From the NCBI GenBank assembly GCA_002307145.1, contig DBTR01000033.1, forward strand, positions 43,810 to 107,809: a stretch of 64,000 nt of DNA. Direction: 5' to 3'. The notes under the pieces are model-generated. The model saw only the letters and a program-made list of their open reading frames with translations. It was not told the DNA's origin and made no database searches. How positions within the stretch are numbered: the first letter of the stretch is position 1; each line of letters starts with the position of its first letter. Shown here one piece after another: positions 1 through 8,802 of the stretch. This DNA is from Rhodospirillum sp. UBA1311. GTDB lineage: Bacteria; Pseudomonadota; Alphaproteobacteria; Rhodospirillales; Rhodospirillaceae. The position numbers and the translations under genes are program-made.

Positions 1-546
1 CTGGGCGCGGCGCTGCTTCAAGTCTTCGTCGAGGAAGCGGGAAACGAGCTCGTTGGTGACCTGTTGGGTCTTGAGCGGATCGCCATAGTCGAAGCTCACG
101 GTGAACGCGGTCGCGCCCAGCTGCCCGGCGCTCATCTTGTTCGCCGCGGCAGGATTCGAGATGTCGGCGCTCAACATCTCAAGCTTGACCTTCTCCGCCA
201 TGCCCGCGGCGATGTCGGAGATCGGCGTGCGTTGCCGCGCGTCGTGATACAGGTCGAACTTGGTGATGATCTCCACCAGGCTCGAAGTCGAGGTGACGAC
301 CTGCTGGATCTGGGTGATCCGCTGGTCGACGAGCGCTTGAAGCATATCGGCGGCATTCATCCCCACGGGAATGGTCATGCCTTCGGGAATGTCGGAGGGC
401 ACCACCTGGATCGTGGCGGTAGAACGATACTTTGAATAGTTGAGCGCGCCGAAAATCGCCAGCGCAAGAACAACGACAAAGGTGATAAGGAAAGCTTTCT
501 TTCGTCGGAGAACAATAGCCAAGTAGTCGTAAATTGAATATTCCAT
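1..546 (-). CDS. Wzz/GumC-type polysaccharide chain-length determinant (partial)
   Basis: This is the N-terminal ~182 residues of an inner-membrane polysaccharide co-polymerase; the C-terminus lies left of the window. After MEYSIYDYLAIVLRRKK there is one transmembrane segment at about residues 19-36, then a periplasmic helical region, which is the usual Wzz layout. The start at 546 has a GAGG motif about 8 nt upstream. It follows, on the same strand, a beta-barrel protein and a Wza-like exporter, so it probably sets the chain length of the exported polymer. Exosortase (XrtA) loci carry such a protein, but a PEP-CTERM link cannot be shown here. Confidence 0.85.
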   Translation of the reverse strand, partial: MEYSIYDYLAIVLRRKKAFLITFVVVLALAIFGALNYSKYRSTATIQVVPSDIPEGMTIPVGMNAADMLQALVDQRITQIQQVVTSTSSLVEIITKFDLYHDARQRTPISDIAAGMAEKVKLEMLSADISNPAAANKMSAGQLGATAFTVSFDYGDPLKTQQVTNELVSRFLDEDLKQRRAQ

Positions 547-592
547 ATGCTGATGCCTCGTGGAATATCGCCGCAGTCCAAGGCTATGTCAT

Positions 593-1768
593 TCAGTCGA
601 TGCTAAACTCTTCCGGCTTGAACGTAAGCGTCATCATGACAGCGTCGGACGTGGCATCGGAGCTTCCGATTTCGCGTTCGCGATGGCGATACATGAGGTT
701 GAGGTTGAGCTTCTCCGTCAGACGATAGACCAGCTGCGGCGCGGCTTCGATATAGGTGATATCGGCGCTGCCGCCGGAATTGGAACCCGAGCGCTGCGAA
801 TTTTGATAAATTAACCCGAGTTTGAGATCGAGTTTCTGGCTGACGGTATGGGTTCCGTTGAGGCGGAACATCGTCGCCTGGGACTGCGCCCCCGACGACA
901 TCGATGAGGGCCGACGACTGAAATCGAAGGCGATCTTCTCGTTGAGGTCGGTGTAGGTCACACCGCCGCTGTAATAATAATCCCACTTCTCGCCGTCGCG
1001 GGCATTCGCCGTTTCGACGGTATAGTCGGTATCGGTGTACTGCACGCCGACCGAGATGTTGGTTTGCCAGCGCGGCGACAACTGGGCGATCCAGCCGATC
1101 GAGGGAATCAGGTTGTCGGCGGTCACGCCCGGGCCCGACGTCGATTCATAGCGCGAACCTTCAAGCGCGAGCACGCCCGAATGCACCTCGTTGAACGCGT
1201 GCTTGATGCTCGGCTTGATGCTGGTGTTGCGGTAGTCGGTGTATTGGTCGCTGTCGTACTTCGAGTTCTGGAACGAACCGTCGAGGAGGAGCTGCTCGGT
1301 CTGGGTGATCGCGGTCTCGATGTGGGGCTGCAACGAATAGGTCGTATGGCGGACGCCCGCGACCGACAACCCCGACGAGGTCACGTCGCTCGTCCGGGTG
1401 GTGTCGTAGTTGTACGAGCCGCGCAGCTCCATCATGCCGGAGCTGAACCTCTGGCGGCCAAGGAAGTCGAGATACACGTCGTTCGAATTGAAGGCCGAAT
1501 CATCGTACTGGTTGGCTTCGAGCTGGCCGCCGAACTGGACCTGCGACGCCCCGGTGTCATGCTTTGCCCGCAGCGTCGGCGTAAGGATGAGACCCGTGGT
1601 GCTCTCGGCGTTGTTGGCGCTCAAGAGCGGGTTGTCGTCGATTTCGAGCTTGGCCCCGCCGCTGGTCTCGATCTTCCAGTTTTCCGCGTGGGCCACGCCC
1701 CCCGCCGCCACCAGGGCGGCAGCGGACATGAGAGCAATACGGAAAACCGCAGCCGAACGATTGCGCAT
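593..1768 (-). CDS. outer-membrane beta-barrel protein of an exopolysaccharide locus
   Basis: The product has a clear signal peptide (MRNRSAAVFRIALMSAAALV, cleaved near AHA-EN) and then long alternating aromatic/polar strands with many Tyr, Thr and Asn residues, ending in a strand rich in hydrophobic residues, as in outer-membrane barrels. It resembles the beta-barrel family found next to Wza and Wzz genes in XrtA/PEP-CTERM loci. A start 7 codons upstream (1768 versus 1789) is possible; I chose the one that gives a standard signal peptide. It lies between the Wza-like and Wzz-like genes on the same strand, so it is probably cotranscribed and may help the polymer cross or attach to the outer membrane. 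Confidence 0.75.
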   Translation of the reverse strand: MRNRSAAVFRIALMSAAALVAAGGVAHAENWKIETSGGAKLEIDDNPLLSANNAESTTGLILTPTLRAKHDTGASQVQFGGQLEANQYDDSAFNSNDVYLDFLGRQRFSSGMMELRGSYNYDTTRTSDVTSSGLSVAGVRHTTYSLQPHIETAITQTEQLLLDGSFQNSKYDSDQYTDYRNTSIKPSIKHAFNEVHSGVLALEGSRYESTSGPGVTADNLIPSIGWIAQLSPRWQTNISVGVQYTDTDYTVETANARDGEKWDYYYSGGVTYTDLNEKIAFDFSRRPSSMSSGAQSQATMFRLNGTHTVSQKLDLKLGLIYQNSQRSGSNSGGSADITYIEAAPQLVYRLTEKLNLNLMYRHREREIGSSDATSDAVMMTLTFKPEEFSID

Positions 1769-1798
1769 GGTTTCGTCCACCTTGGGCACGAGAGAGAA

Positions 1799-2368
1799 TT
1801 AGAACAGGCTCGCGGTGGGCACGACGACGACGTCGCCGGTTTGAAGAATGATGTCCTTGTCGAGCGACCGGCCCCGGATCACGTCGTCGTAGGGGAACGG
1901 GATCGCGACCTGCTTGTCGGCAGTGCGACGCAGGATGATGATCCGGCTTTCGGATGCATAGGGAGTGAGGCCACCGGCGGCGGAGAGCGCCTGCATCACC
2001 GTGACGCGGCGACCCGGGGTCTGCACGCCCGGCAGCTGGACCTGGCCGATGACGTTGACGACGTTGCCGAGCGCGGCCTTGACCGCGACGGTCACGGCGG
2101 CTTCGGGAATATAAGGCTTCAGTCGATCCTTGATCGCAGCCTGGGTCTGCTCGGTGGTCATGCCCTGCGCGTGGATCGTACCGGCGAGCGGGAAGGTGAT
2201 GCTGCCGTCGGGCATCACCAGGGTTTCGAGGTTCATGCCCTCTTCTTTCCACACGTCGATCTGCAGCACGTCCCCGGGGTTGAGGGTGTAATCGGGTTCG
2301 GCCGCCATCGCCACCGTGGAGCACAACGCAATCAGAATGGGTGCAGCAAGAGACGTGATCTTTTTCAT
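1799..2368 (-). CDS. Wza-type polysaccharide export lipoprotein-like protein (SLBB)
   Basis: A 189-residue periplasmic/outer-membrane export protein. It has a signal peptide (MKKITSLAAPILIALCSTVAMA), the Poly_export signature around YTLNPGDVLQIDVWKEEGMN, and an SLBB domain around NVIGQVQLPGVQTPG. No lipobox Cys follows the signal peptide, as in many short alphaproteobacterial members. The frame stays open 60 codons further upstream, but that stretch lacks protein character, and the ATG at 2368 has a GGGGGC motif 5 nt before it and gives the signal peptide. It is the first gene of the minus-strand EPS cluster and would form the outer-membrane exit channel. Confidence 0.88.
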   Translation of the reverse strand: MKKITSLAAPILIALCSTVAMAAEPDYTLNPGDVLQIDVWKEEGMNLETLVMPDGSITFPLAGTIHAQGMTTEQTQAAIKDRLKPYIPEAAVTVAVKAALGNVVNVIGQVQLPGVQTPGRRVTVMQALSAAGGLTPYASESRIIILRRTADKQVAIPFPYDDVIRGRSLDKDIILQTGDVVVVPTASLF

Positions 2369-2696
2369 GAAAGCCCCCGAAGTTCGAGCGAGTGCGAACC
2401 GATTGTCGACGCAATCGGGTTGGAAACGACCCTCGGTACCGGGTCCTCGCTTTAAACTACTGGAATTTTCGGCAAGTGCAATATGGACGCACGTCATTTT
2501 AACTGTTGCTCCGATGTTTTCCTCGCCTTGGCTGCAAACCGTAACCATTTAATCGATTGACCGAATCCCGGTTTTTGCGCTCGCTACCATTGTCCCGCCG
2601 CCCCGACGTTGGTAACTATGAGGGGCACCTCGCGCAGCCGCCTGCATCCAATACCCGGTCCGAAGCGTTGCCTGTGACACCCCACGGAGATTCCGG
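2369..2696. promoter_or_regulatory. divergent intergenic region between EPS export and ATPase genes
   Basis: This 328-bp gap separates the divergent Wza-like and ATPase genes and must hold both promoters. It is less GC-rich near 2455-2545 than the flanking genes, as expected of a promoter region. A TTGACC near 2559 could be a -35 box for the rightward gene, but no convincing -10 follows at 17 bp. I see no RNA gene or repeat in it. Confidence 0.35.
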
Positions 2697-3599
2697 ATGT
2701 ACGAAAACTTCTACGGACTGAGCGGAAAACCGTTTTCCCTGCTTCCGGATCCCGATTTTCTCTACGACAGCAAGCGCCACCGCATGGCGATCAACCTGCT
2801 CGACTACGGCATGATGACCCAGGCGGGCTTCGTCGTGATCACCGGCGAGGTCGGCACCGGCAAGACCACGATCGTGCGGCGGTTCCTGAAATCGGTGGGG
2901 AGCGACATCACCGTCGGCCTGATCAGCAACCCGAGCAAGAGCCTCGGCAAGCTGCTCGGATGGGTGTCCATGGCGTTCGACCTCGACCATCGCTCGCGCG
3001 ACCAGATCAAGCTCTACAACGCCTTCGTCTCGTTCCTGCTGGAGCAATATGCCGCGGGCAAGCGCGTTGTTCTGGTGATCGACGAGGCGCAGAATCTCTC
3101 CGCCGACGGCCTCGAAGAACTGCGCATGCTCTCGAACGTCAACAACGAGCGCGACCAACTGTTGCAGATCATCCTCGTCGGCCAGCCTGAGCTGGTCGAA
3201 ACCCTGCGTCGCCCCGAACTCCGGCAATTCGTCCAGCGGATCGCGGTGCACTGCCACCTCGATCCGTTGAGCGCCGAGGAAACCACCGCCTACATCCGCC
3301 ACCGTCTCGGCGTGGTCGGCGGCAGTCCGATGCTGTTCGACGACGACGCCTGCACCGGCGTGTATTATTTCAGCGGCGGGATTCCCCGATTGATCAACCA
3401 GCTGTGCGACGTGGCGATGGTCTACGGATTTTCCGACGAAGCGCCGGTGATCGACTTCGGCGTGATCTTCGAGGTTGCCGCCAACCGCCAGCGCATGGGC
3501 CTCTCGCCGTTCCGGCCGATGCCGGAGGACGCCACCAAGGACAGCCTCCGGCACTCACTCTCCGCAGCCCACCAGCAAGCCCCCGGTCCGACGGCCTGA
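2697..3599 (+). CDS. ExeA/GspA-like AAA ATPase of the exopolysaccharide locus
   Basis: A 300-residue cytoplasmic P-loop ATPase. Walker A is GEVGTGKTT (residues 50-58) and Walker B is VVLVIDEAQ (124-132); the start MYENFYGLSGKPFSLLPDPDF is typical of the ExeA-like ATPases found in XrtA/PEP-CTERM EPS loci. It lacks the C-terminal peptidoglycan-binding region of true GspA. It is divergent from the export gene and its stop abuts the end of the convergent manC. Its substrate is unknown; by context it energises or regulates polysaccharide assembly or export. Confidence 0.85.
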   Translation: MYENFYGLSGKPFSLLPDPDFLYDSKRHRMAINLLDYGMMTQAGFVVITGEVGTGKTTIVRRFLKSVGSDITVGLISNPSKSLGKLLGWVSMAFDLDHRSRDQIKLYNAFVSFLLEQYAAGKRVVLVIDEAQNLSADGLEELRMLSNVNNERDQLLQIILVGQPELVETLRRPELRQFVQRIAVHCHLDPLSAEETTAYIRHRLGVVGGSPMLFDDDACTGVYYFSGGIPRLINQLCDVAMVYGFSDEAPVIDFGVIFEVAANRQRMGLSPFRPMPEDATKDSLRHSLSAAHQQAPGPTA

Positions 3600-5033
3600 T
3601 CAGACCCGGCCGAAGGTGTCCTCAAGGCGGACGATGTCGTCCTCGCCGAGGTAGCCGCCCGACTGCACCTCGATCAGGCGGAGCGGAATCTTGCCCGGAT
3701 TTTCGAGGCGATGCACCGAACCGATCGGAATGTAGGTGGACTGGTTCTCGTGCAGCAGGAAGGTCTTTTCGCCGCAGGTGACGAGCGCCGTGCCCTCGAC
3801 CACGATCCAGTGTTCGGCGCGGTGGTGGTGGCGCTGGAGGCTGAGCTTGGCGCCGGGGGTGACGCTGATCTGCTTGACCTGGAAGCGGCTGCCGGTATCG
3901 ATGCTGCGATAGCTGCCCCAGGGGCGATAGACGGTGGAGTGGGACATCTGCTCCGAGCGTCCCGCCGCCTTCAGCCGATCGACCACCGCCTTGACGTCCT
4001 GCGCATGGTCGCGATCGGCGACGAACACCGCGTCGTCGGTGACCACGACGATCAGGTCCTCGACCCCGACGAGCGCGGTCAGGAGCTTGTCGTCGCTGCG
4101 GGCGTAGCAGTTCTTCGCGCCTTCGAGGATCACGTCGCCGCGCACCACGTTGCCGTCCGCATCCTTCTCGCCGAGGCTCCAGAGGGCGTCCCACGCACCG
4201 ACGTCGTTCCACCCCATCGACACCGGCACCACGGCGGCAAGCGCCGTGTGTTCCATCACCGCGTAGTCGATCGAGAGCGCGGGGCTTTCGCCGAATGCCT
4301 CGGCGTCGATGCGGCAGAAGTCGAGGTCGCGCTTCGCGCCCTTCAGCGCGGCGCGGCAGGCGTCGAGGATCGCGGGCTGCAACCGCTCCAGTTCTTCAAG
4401 GAAGGTCTTCACCTGGAACAGGAAAATACCGCTGTTCCAGAAGTAGTCGCCGGAAGCGACGTAGGCTTCGGCGGTGGCGCGGTCGGGCTTCTCGGCGAAG
4501 CGGTCGACGTGGCAGACATGGCTCGCGGGGGTGATCGGCTCGCCCGCGCGGATATAGCCGTAGCCGGTTTCGGCGTGATCGGCGGTGATCCCGAAGGTGA
4601 CGATCGCACCGCCATAGGCCGCGTCGGCGGCGATGTGAACGGCGTCGATGAACGCGCGCTCGTCGGTGATCACGTGGTCCGAGGGCATCAGCAGCATCAG
4701 CGCCTCGGGCGATTTCGCCGCGATGGTGAGCGCGGCGAGCGCCGCCGCCGGCGCGGTGTTGCGACCGAAGGGCTCAAGAAAGATCTCGGCGGTCTCGACG
4801 CCACACTGGCGCATCTGCTCGGCAACGATAAAGCGGTGTTCCTCGTTGGTGACGAGGAACGGCGCCGCGAAGTCCGGGCCGGAAACCCGGCGCGCGGTGT
4901 TTTCGAGCATCGTCCGATCGCCCATCAGGGGGAGGAACTGCTTCGGAAACATCTGCCGGGAAATCGGCCACAACCGACTTCCGGTGCCGCCGCACAGGAT
5001 CACCGGGTGGATCATCGACGCAACAGAATCCAT
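3600..5033 (-). CDS. manC: mannose-1-phosphate guanylyltransferase / mannose-6-phosphate isomerase
   Basis: This 477-residue bifunctional enzyme makes GDP-mannose from mannose-1-phosphate and GTP. The nucleotidyltransferase signature ILCGGTGSRLWPISR and the following FPKQFLPL are near the N-terminus. The C-terminal cupin (type II phosphomannose isomerase) shows the metal-site segment LSLQRHHHRAEHWIVVEGTA. Length fits the family. The start at 5033 has a CGAGG motif 7 nt upstream; the longer open frame to 5267 is out of character. In this locus it would supply GDP-mannose for the exopolysaccharide, and possibly for other glycans. Confidence 0.93.
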   Translation of the reverse strand: MDSVASMIHPVILCGGTGSRLWPISRQMFPKQFLPLMGDRTMLENTARRVSGPDFAAPFLVTNEEHRFIVAEQMRQCGVETAEIFLEPFGRNTAPAAALAALTIAAKSPEALMLLMPSDHVITDERAFIDAVHIAADAAYGGAIVTFGITADHAETGYGYIRAGEPITPASHVCHVDRFAEKPDRATAEAYVASGDYFWNSGIFLFQVKTFLEELERLQPAILDACRAALKGAKRDLDFCRIDAEAFGESPALSIDYAVMEHTALAAVVPVSMGWNDVGAWDALWSLGEKDADGNVVRGDVILEGAKNCYARSDDKLLTALVGVEDLIVVVTDDAVFVADRDHAQDVKAVVDRLKAAGRSEQMSHSTVYRPWGSYRSIDTGSRFQVKQISVTPGAKLSLQRHHHRAEHWIVVEGTALVTCGEKTFLLHENQSTYIPIGSVHRLENPGKIPLRLIEVQSGGYLGEDDIVRLEDTFGRV

Positions 5034-5230
5034 CAGCAGCCTCGCCGTTGTAGGGATTGGGACATTTACGTTCGTCCTGAACATAGGGAATTTTTTTGGC
5101 CGACGAGAGGGGAAAAACGCCAAACCCGGTTCACGGCCACGACAATTTCCGCCGAGTCTTGATCGGCGCGGCGCACACCACACCTTAAAGGCACACGCCG
5201 CTTGTCTCCCACCCCACGGAAGGCGCCCCG

Positions 5231-6403
5231 ATGGACGATACCGAAAGCGCCGACCTCGACGACGCACACCTCGCCACGCCCGCCCCCCGGGCGCGGCAAA
5301 ACTTGCTGATCATCTCGCGCCACGACTTCCGCTCGCCGCGCAAGGCGAGCGTCCACTTCATCGCCCGCGAACTCGCGAAAGCCGCCAACCTGCGCTTTGC
5401 CTCGATCGGCTTCAGCCTGCTCTCGAAGCTGAAATCCGACGCCCGGCTGCCGCTTTGGGATGCCGCCAACCGGGTCGAGACGGTCGAGGGCGTGGACTGC
5501 TTCCTGTGGCGCTCGCTCATCCATCCATGCAAGGTTCCGGCGATCCTCAATCCGCTGATGGACCGCTACTTCGCCCACTTCGCCCGCCATGTTCCCGAAA
5601 CCCTGCGCGACTGGATCGCGACCGCCGACACGGTGTTGATCGAATCCGGCGGGCCGGAGATGTTCATCCCGACGGTACGGCGGCTCGCGCCGGATGCGCG
5701 GATCGTCTATCTCTGCGCCGACACCCTCGACGTCGTCGGCAGCCCCGAATACCTCGTCGCCACGCTGATGGCGACCGCGCCGAAGCTCGACTGGATCGTG
5801 ATCAAGTCGAAGCTGATGGCGCCGTTCTTCCCGCCCGGTTCCAATCTCGTGGTGGTGCCGCAGGGGGTGGACAAGGCGGCGCTCGCCATGCCCTCGGCAA
5901 GCCCATACGCCAAGGATACGACCAATCTGGTCTCGGTCGGCAACATGCTGTTCGATTCCACCTTCTTCACCCTCGCCGCATCCGAGTTCCCCGAGATCGA
6001 CTTCCACGTCATCGGCGGCGGACCGGACTCCCTCGGCCTCGACGCACCCAACATCTTCGTCCACGCCGAAATGCCGTTCGCCGAAACCCTGCCCTACATC
6101 CGGCATGCCGACGCCGGGGTCGCCCCCTATGGCGCGGGCGTCGTGCCTTACCTTGCCGACAGCTCGCTGAAGCTCGCGCAATACGGTTGCCTCGGGCTAC
6201 CCGGCATCTGCCCCGCGATCGCCGCCGCCGGGCATGCCCATCGCTTCGGGTATACTCCGGGCGACAAGGCCTCGATCGTCGCGGCGATCACGGCGGCGTT
6301 GGCCCACGGGCGGTTCGCCGGAACCGACCCCCTCGGCTGGGACGACGTCGCCCGGCGGGTGATCTCCCCGCGCGACTTCACCGATACCCAGTTGTCAAAA
6401 TGA
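5231..6403 (+). CDS. gumK: GumK-type glucuronosyltransferase (GT70)
   Basis: A 390-residue GT-B glycosyltransferase. It matches remembered Xanthomonas GumK along its length: HDFRSPRKASVHFIA at about 31-45, the catalytic-region Asp in LCAD (D164), AEM (E280) near the sugar-nucleotide site, and a donor-binding segment with VAPY (297-300) and YLADSSLKLAQY (307-318). GumK transfers glucuronate from UDP-glucuronate to a mannose on a lipid-linked EPS precursor at the inner membrane. That fits the neighbouring manC, so a mannose-glucuronate step in the polymer is likely. The first ~20 residues are Asp/Ala-rich and poorly conserved. A terminator follows directly. Confidence 0.88.
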   Translation: MDDTESADLDDAHLATPAPRARQNLLIISRHDFRSPRKASVHFIARELAKAANLRFASIGFSLLSKLKSDARLPLWDAANRVETVEGVDCFLWRSLIHPCKVPAILNPLMDRYFAHFARHVPETLRDWIATADTVLIESGGPEMFIPTVRRLAPDARIVYLCADTLDVVGSPEYLVATLMATAPKLDWIVIKSKLMAPFFPPGSNLVVVPQGVDKAALAMPSASPYAKDTTNLVSVGNMLFDSTFFTLAASEFPEIDFHVIGGGPDSLGLDAPNIFVHAEMPFAETLPYIRHADAGVAPYGAGVVPYLADSSLKLAQYGCLGLPGICPAIAAAGHAHRFGYTPGDKASIVAAITAALAHGRFAGTDPLGWDDVARRVISPRDFTDTQLSK

Positions 6404-6442
6404 TCGCGGCGACACCCGTTTCGGAGCGTCGCCGCGATTTTC
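6403..6442 (+). terminator. Rho-independent terminator after gumK
   Basis: An 11-bp perfect stem (ATCGCGGCGAC with GTCGCCGCGAT, 6403-6413 and 6428-6438) is followed by TTTT. It begins at the last base of the gumK stop codon. Confidence 0.8.
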
Positions 6443-6456
6443 AACCGCATGGGGCG

Positions 6457-6615
6457 TCAGAATCGTCCCATTAGGACGAGAATCAGCACAATCACCAGAA
6501 CCAGGCCCAAGCCGCCGCTGGGATAATATCCCCAACCGCCGGAATACGGCCAATTCGGCAATGCGCCAATCAACAGAACGATCAAGACGATCAAAAGTAT
6601 CGTGCCAACGCTCAT
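6457..6615 (-). CDS. DUF3309 small hydrophobic protein
   Basis: A 52-residue membrane peptide with two hydrophobic stretches, residues 4-18 and 36-49, separated by LPNWPYSGGWGYYPSGG. This is the usual form of DUF3309 proteins of Proteobacteria, whose function is unknown. A GGGAGAAG ribosome-binding motif precedes the ATG at 6615. It stands alone between the gumK terminator and the chaC terminator. Confidence 0.75.
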   Translation of the reverse strand: MSVGTILLIVLIVLLIGALPNWPYSGGWGYYPSGGLGLVLVIVLILVLMGRF

Positions 6616-6726
6616 GGTTCTTCTCCCTGGCGATTATTCCCTGGAAGCCCGCGATACGCGACCCAAAGGGATTTGCGAAAAGCGCGTAAAGTCACGTCTA
6701 TCGAGAGAAGAAACGCGCTGAACGTC

Positions 6727-6747
6727 GAAAAGGCTCCTTCCGGAGCC
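6727..6747 (-). terminator. Rho-independent terminator after chaC
   Basis: Read on the minus strand, GGCTCC-GGAA-GGAGCC is followed by TTTT, 26 bp after the chaC stop codon. Confidence 0.7.
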
Positions 6748-6772
6748 GATTTCGCAAAATCCCGGTTCCGGA

Positions 6773-7480
6773 TCAGAGGCTCGAAGCCGCCGCGTTCAGG
6801 GCAAGCTCGGCCTCGACGAATTCGGCGAGACGTTCCAGTTCGGCATCGGGAATGCCGCAGGCGCGCAGGCCGTCGCGGGTGCGGAAGAGGTAGTCGGCGG
6901 AGGTGCCGAGACTGCCGACGGCGGTGGCGAGAACCTTCACCACCGCGTCGATCACCAGATCGCCGGCATAGTTGACGTGCGCCTTGTCCATGGTGAAGGC
7001 GAGCGCCTTGCCGAAGCATGCGCCGTCCTGGCCATGCAGGTCGAGCCAGCGCGGCACGTAGGCGCCGGTGACCATCTCGCGCCGCCAGAGCAGCGCCAGT
7101 TCGTTTTCGGTATCGGCCTCGGCGAGGCGAAGCGCGACGCCGTCGCAGAAGCCACCCTCGTCGAGCCCCAGCACCAGCCCGGGCTTGTCGATGGTGCCAC
7201 GCCCGGCCTTGCTGGCGAGGCAGAAGGCGCGATGCCAGCCTTCGACCCGCGCGATGCGGCGCTCGACGGTATGGACGGTGGGGTTCCAGATCAACGAGCC
7301 ATAGGCGAACAACCAGACGTCGCCCGGCGGCCGGTCGGCGAGCGCGGCGCGCAACGACGCGTCGCGCTCCTCGGCGGTCAGCACCCGCTGGCACGGCGCA
7401 TCGCGGATGATGATGGATTCGAGGCCTCCCGCTTCGAGAAACGAGCGGTTCATCCGGTGTTCGGCGTCTGCGTCGGTCAT
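6773..7480 (-). CDS. chaC: ChaC-family gamma-glutamylcyclotransferase
   Basis: This 235-residue cytosolic enzyme is expected to cleave glutathione to 5-oxoproline and Cys-Gly. The substrate-binding loop of the cyclotransferase fold is visible as FAYGSLIWNP, and the later segment WRREMVTGAYVPRWL carries the catalytic Glu of the family. I chose the Met at 7480 because it gives the normal family length; the frame continues upstream to 7576 without family character. The gene is alone on its strand with its own terminator. Confidence 0.85.
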   Translation of the reverse strand: MTDADAEHRMNRSFLEAGGLESIIIRDAPCQRVLTAEERDASLRAALADRPPGDVWLFAYGSLIWNPTVHTVERRIARVEGWHRAFCLASKAGRGTIDKPGLVLGLDEGGFCDGVALRLAEADTENELALLWRREMVTGAYVPRWLDLHGQDGACFGKALAFTMDKAHVNYAGDLVIDAVVKVLATAVGSLGTSADYLFRTRDGLRACGIPDAELERLAEFVEAELALNAAASSL

Positions 7481-7629
7481 CCCATTGCCCACTCGGCCAG
7501 CCTTAAACAGAATCCAGACTAAGGTCGGACTTCTTAACAAATCCGTCAATTCCCCAACTGCGCGGGTCGCTGCCACGCACTCCGCCGGACGGCTTCGCGA
7601 CGCACGATGTAACAGTGTTGCTTTTCCCG

Positions 7630-7676
7630 GTCGCCACGCCTAGGGTGGCGACTTCTTTATCCCCTCCCCCAGGATA
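7630..7676. promoter_or_regulatory. candidate metal-sensor operator region
   Basis: Two symmetric elements precede the metal sensor gene. One is a perfect 8-bp inverted repeat with a 7-nt spacer (GTCGCCAC at 7630-7637, GTGGCGAC at 7645-7652). The other is a C-rich element bounded by TATCC (7658-7662) and GGATA (7672-7676), which resembles the A/T-flanked G/C-tract operators of the CsoR/RcnR family and overlaps the translation start region. The first could instead be a weak transcription terminator. Confidence 0.4.
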
Positions 7677-7687
7677 GGATTCCGCCA

Positions 7688-7960
7688 ATGGACCCGCACG
7701 CCCATGCCAGCCACGCCGAGATCGTCAAGCGCCTCAAGCGCACCGAAGGCCACGTCCGCGCGATCATCGCAATGATCGAGGACGGCCGCCCCTGCGTCGA
7801 CGTCGCACAGCAGATGCAGGCGGTCGAGGCGGCGATCCATGGAGCGAAACAGGCGTTCATCCGCGACCACATCGACCACTGCCTCGAAGACCATCTCGCC
7901 TCGGGCCAGCCCGTGGCGGAAACCCTGCGTGAGTTCAAGGACATCGCGAAATACCTGTAG
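7688..7960 (+). CDS. CsoR/RcnR-family metal-sensing repressor
   Basis: A 90-residue all-helical DNA-binding repressor of the DUF156 family. Candidate metal ligands are H4 (with H6 and H9), C36, H61 and C65, a His-Cys-His-Cys pattern. C-H-C alone is the CsoR copper set, while an extra N-terminal His is seen in nickel sensors such as InrS and in RcnR-like proteins. It lies 26 bp before an rcnA-type exporter, so it most likely derepresses that gene on nickel or cobalt excess. Metal identity is an inference. Confidence 0.85.
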   Translation: MDPHAHASHAEIVKRLKRTEGHVRAIIAMIEDGRPCVDVAQQMQAVEAAIHGAKQAFIRDHIDHCLEDHLASGQPVAETLREFKDIAKYL

Positions 7961-7986
7961 CCGCTCCCAGCGGAAGGACCCGGACC

Positions 7987-8793
7987 ATGGACTTGATTTC
8001 CCTGATCGACGCGGGCGCGACCTCGCCGGTCGCCCTATTCTTCGCCGCCCTGCTCCTCGGCGGCCTGCACGGCCTCGAACCCGGCCACTCGAAGACGATG
8101 ATGGCGGCGTTCATCATCGCGGTGCGCGGCACCCCCGGTCAGGCGGCGCTGCTCGGGCTTTCCGCCGCGCTTTCCCACACCGTGATCGTTTGGGTGCTGG
8201 CAATCGTGGCGCTGGTCTATGGCGACGCGCTGATCGGCGAACGCCTGGAGCCCTGGTTCATGATCGTCTCCGGCGGCGTCGTGGTGCTGATGGGCGCATG
8301 GATCTATCTCCGTAGCCGCCACGCTCACCACCATCACCACGATTACGACCATCATCACGGCCATGATCACCACCACATCCATCCGCATCCGCACGTCCAC
8401 GACGAACCGGAGCTGGACGCCCACGCCCGCGCCCATGCCGACGCAATCGCGCAGCGCTTCGGCGGCGGCACCACCACCACGGTGCAGACCATCCTCTTCG
8501 GCCTCACCGGCGGAATGATTCCTTGCCCCGCCGCGATCACCGTGCTGGTGCTTTGCCTGCACCTGAAGAAGTTCAGCCTCGGCATCACCCTGGTCGCGGC
8601 GTTCAGCATCGGCCTCGCGCTCACTCTGGTCGCCGTCGGCATGGCAACCGCCATCGGCCTGCGCTACGCCGCCGCGCGCACCACCCGCCTCGACGCCCTG
8701 TTCGCCAGGGCACCGTACATCTCCGCCGTGCTGATTTCCCTGATCGGCCTGTTCATGGCCTGGTCCGGCTACGCCCACCTCGCCGCAGCCTGA
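7987..8793 (+). CDS. rcnA: RcnA-type nickel/cobalt efflux transporter
   Basis: A 268-residue inner-membrane protein of the NiCoT/RcnA superfamily with about six transmembrane segments. The early motif GGLHGLEPGHSK (TM1) and GMIPCP in the second half are family signatures. A cytoplasmic His-rich loop (about residues 112-138, some 16 His) separates the halves and probably binds metal. It follows the sensor gene, presumably in one operon, and ends in a strong terminator. Confidence 0.9.
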   Translation: MDLISLIDAGATSPVALFFAALLLGGLHGLEPGHSKTMMAAFIIAVRGTPGQAALLGLSAALSHTVIVWVLAIVALVYGDALIGERLEPWFMIVSGGVVVLMGAWIYLRSRHAHHHHHDYDHHHGHDHHHIHPHPHVHDEPELDAHARAHADAIAQRFGGGTTTTVQTILFGLTGGMIPCPAAITVLVLCLHLKKFSLGITLVAAFSIGLALTLVAVGMATAIGLRYAAARTTRLDALFARAPYISAVLISLIGLFMAWSGYAHLAAA

Positions 8794-8802
8794 CCCCAAA
8801 CG

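Noticed and set aside
420..431. Operator half-site ACGATAC in the Wzz gene
   Set aside because: No inverted partner at 5-bp spacing; it is a chance match in a host coding region.
4648..6474. 608-codon plus-strand frame across manC and gumK
   Set aside because: It spans two well-identified genes in other frames and has Arg/Pro-rich shadow composition.
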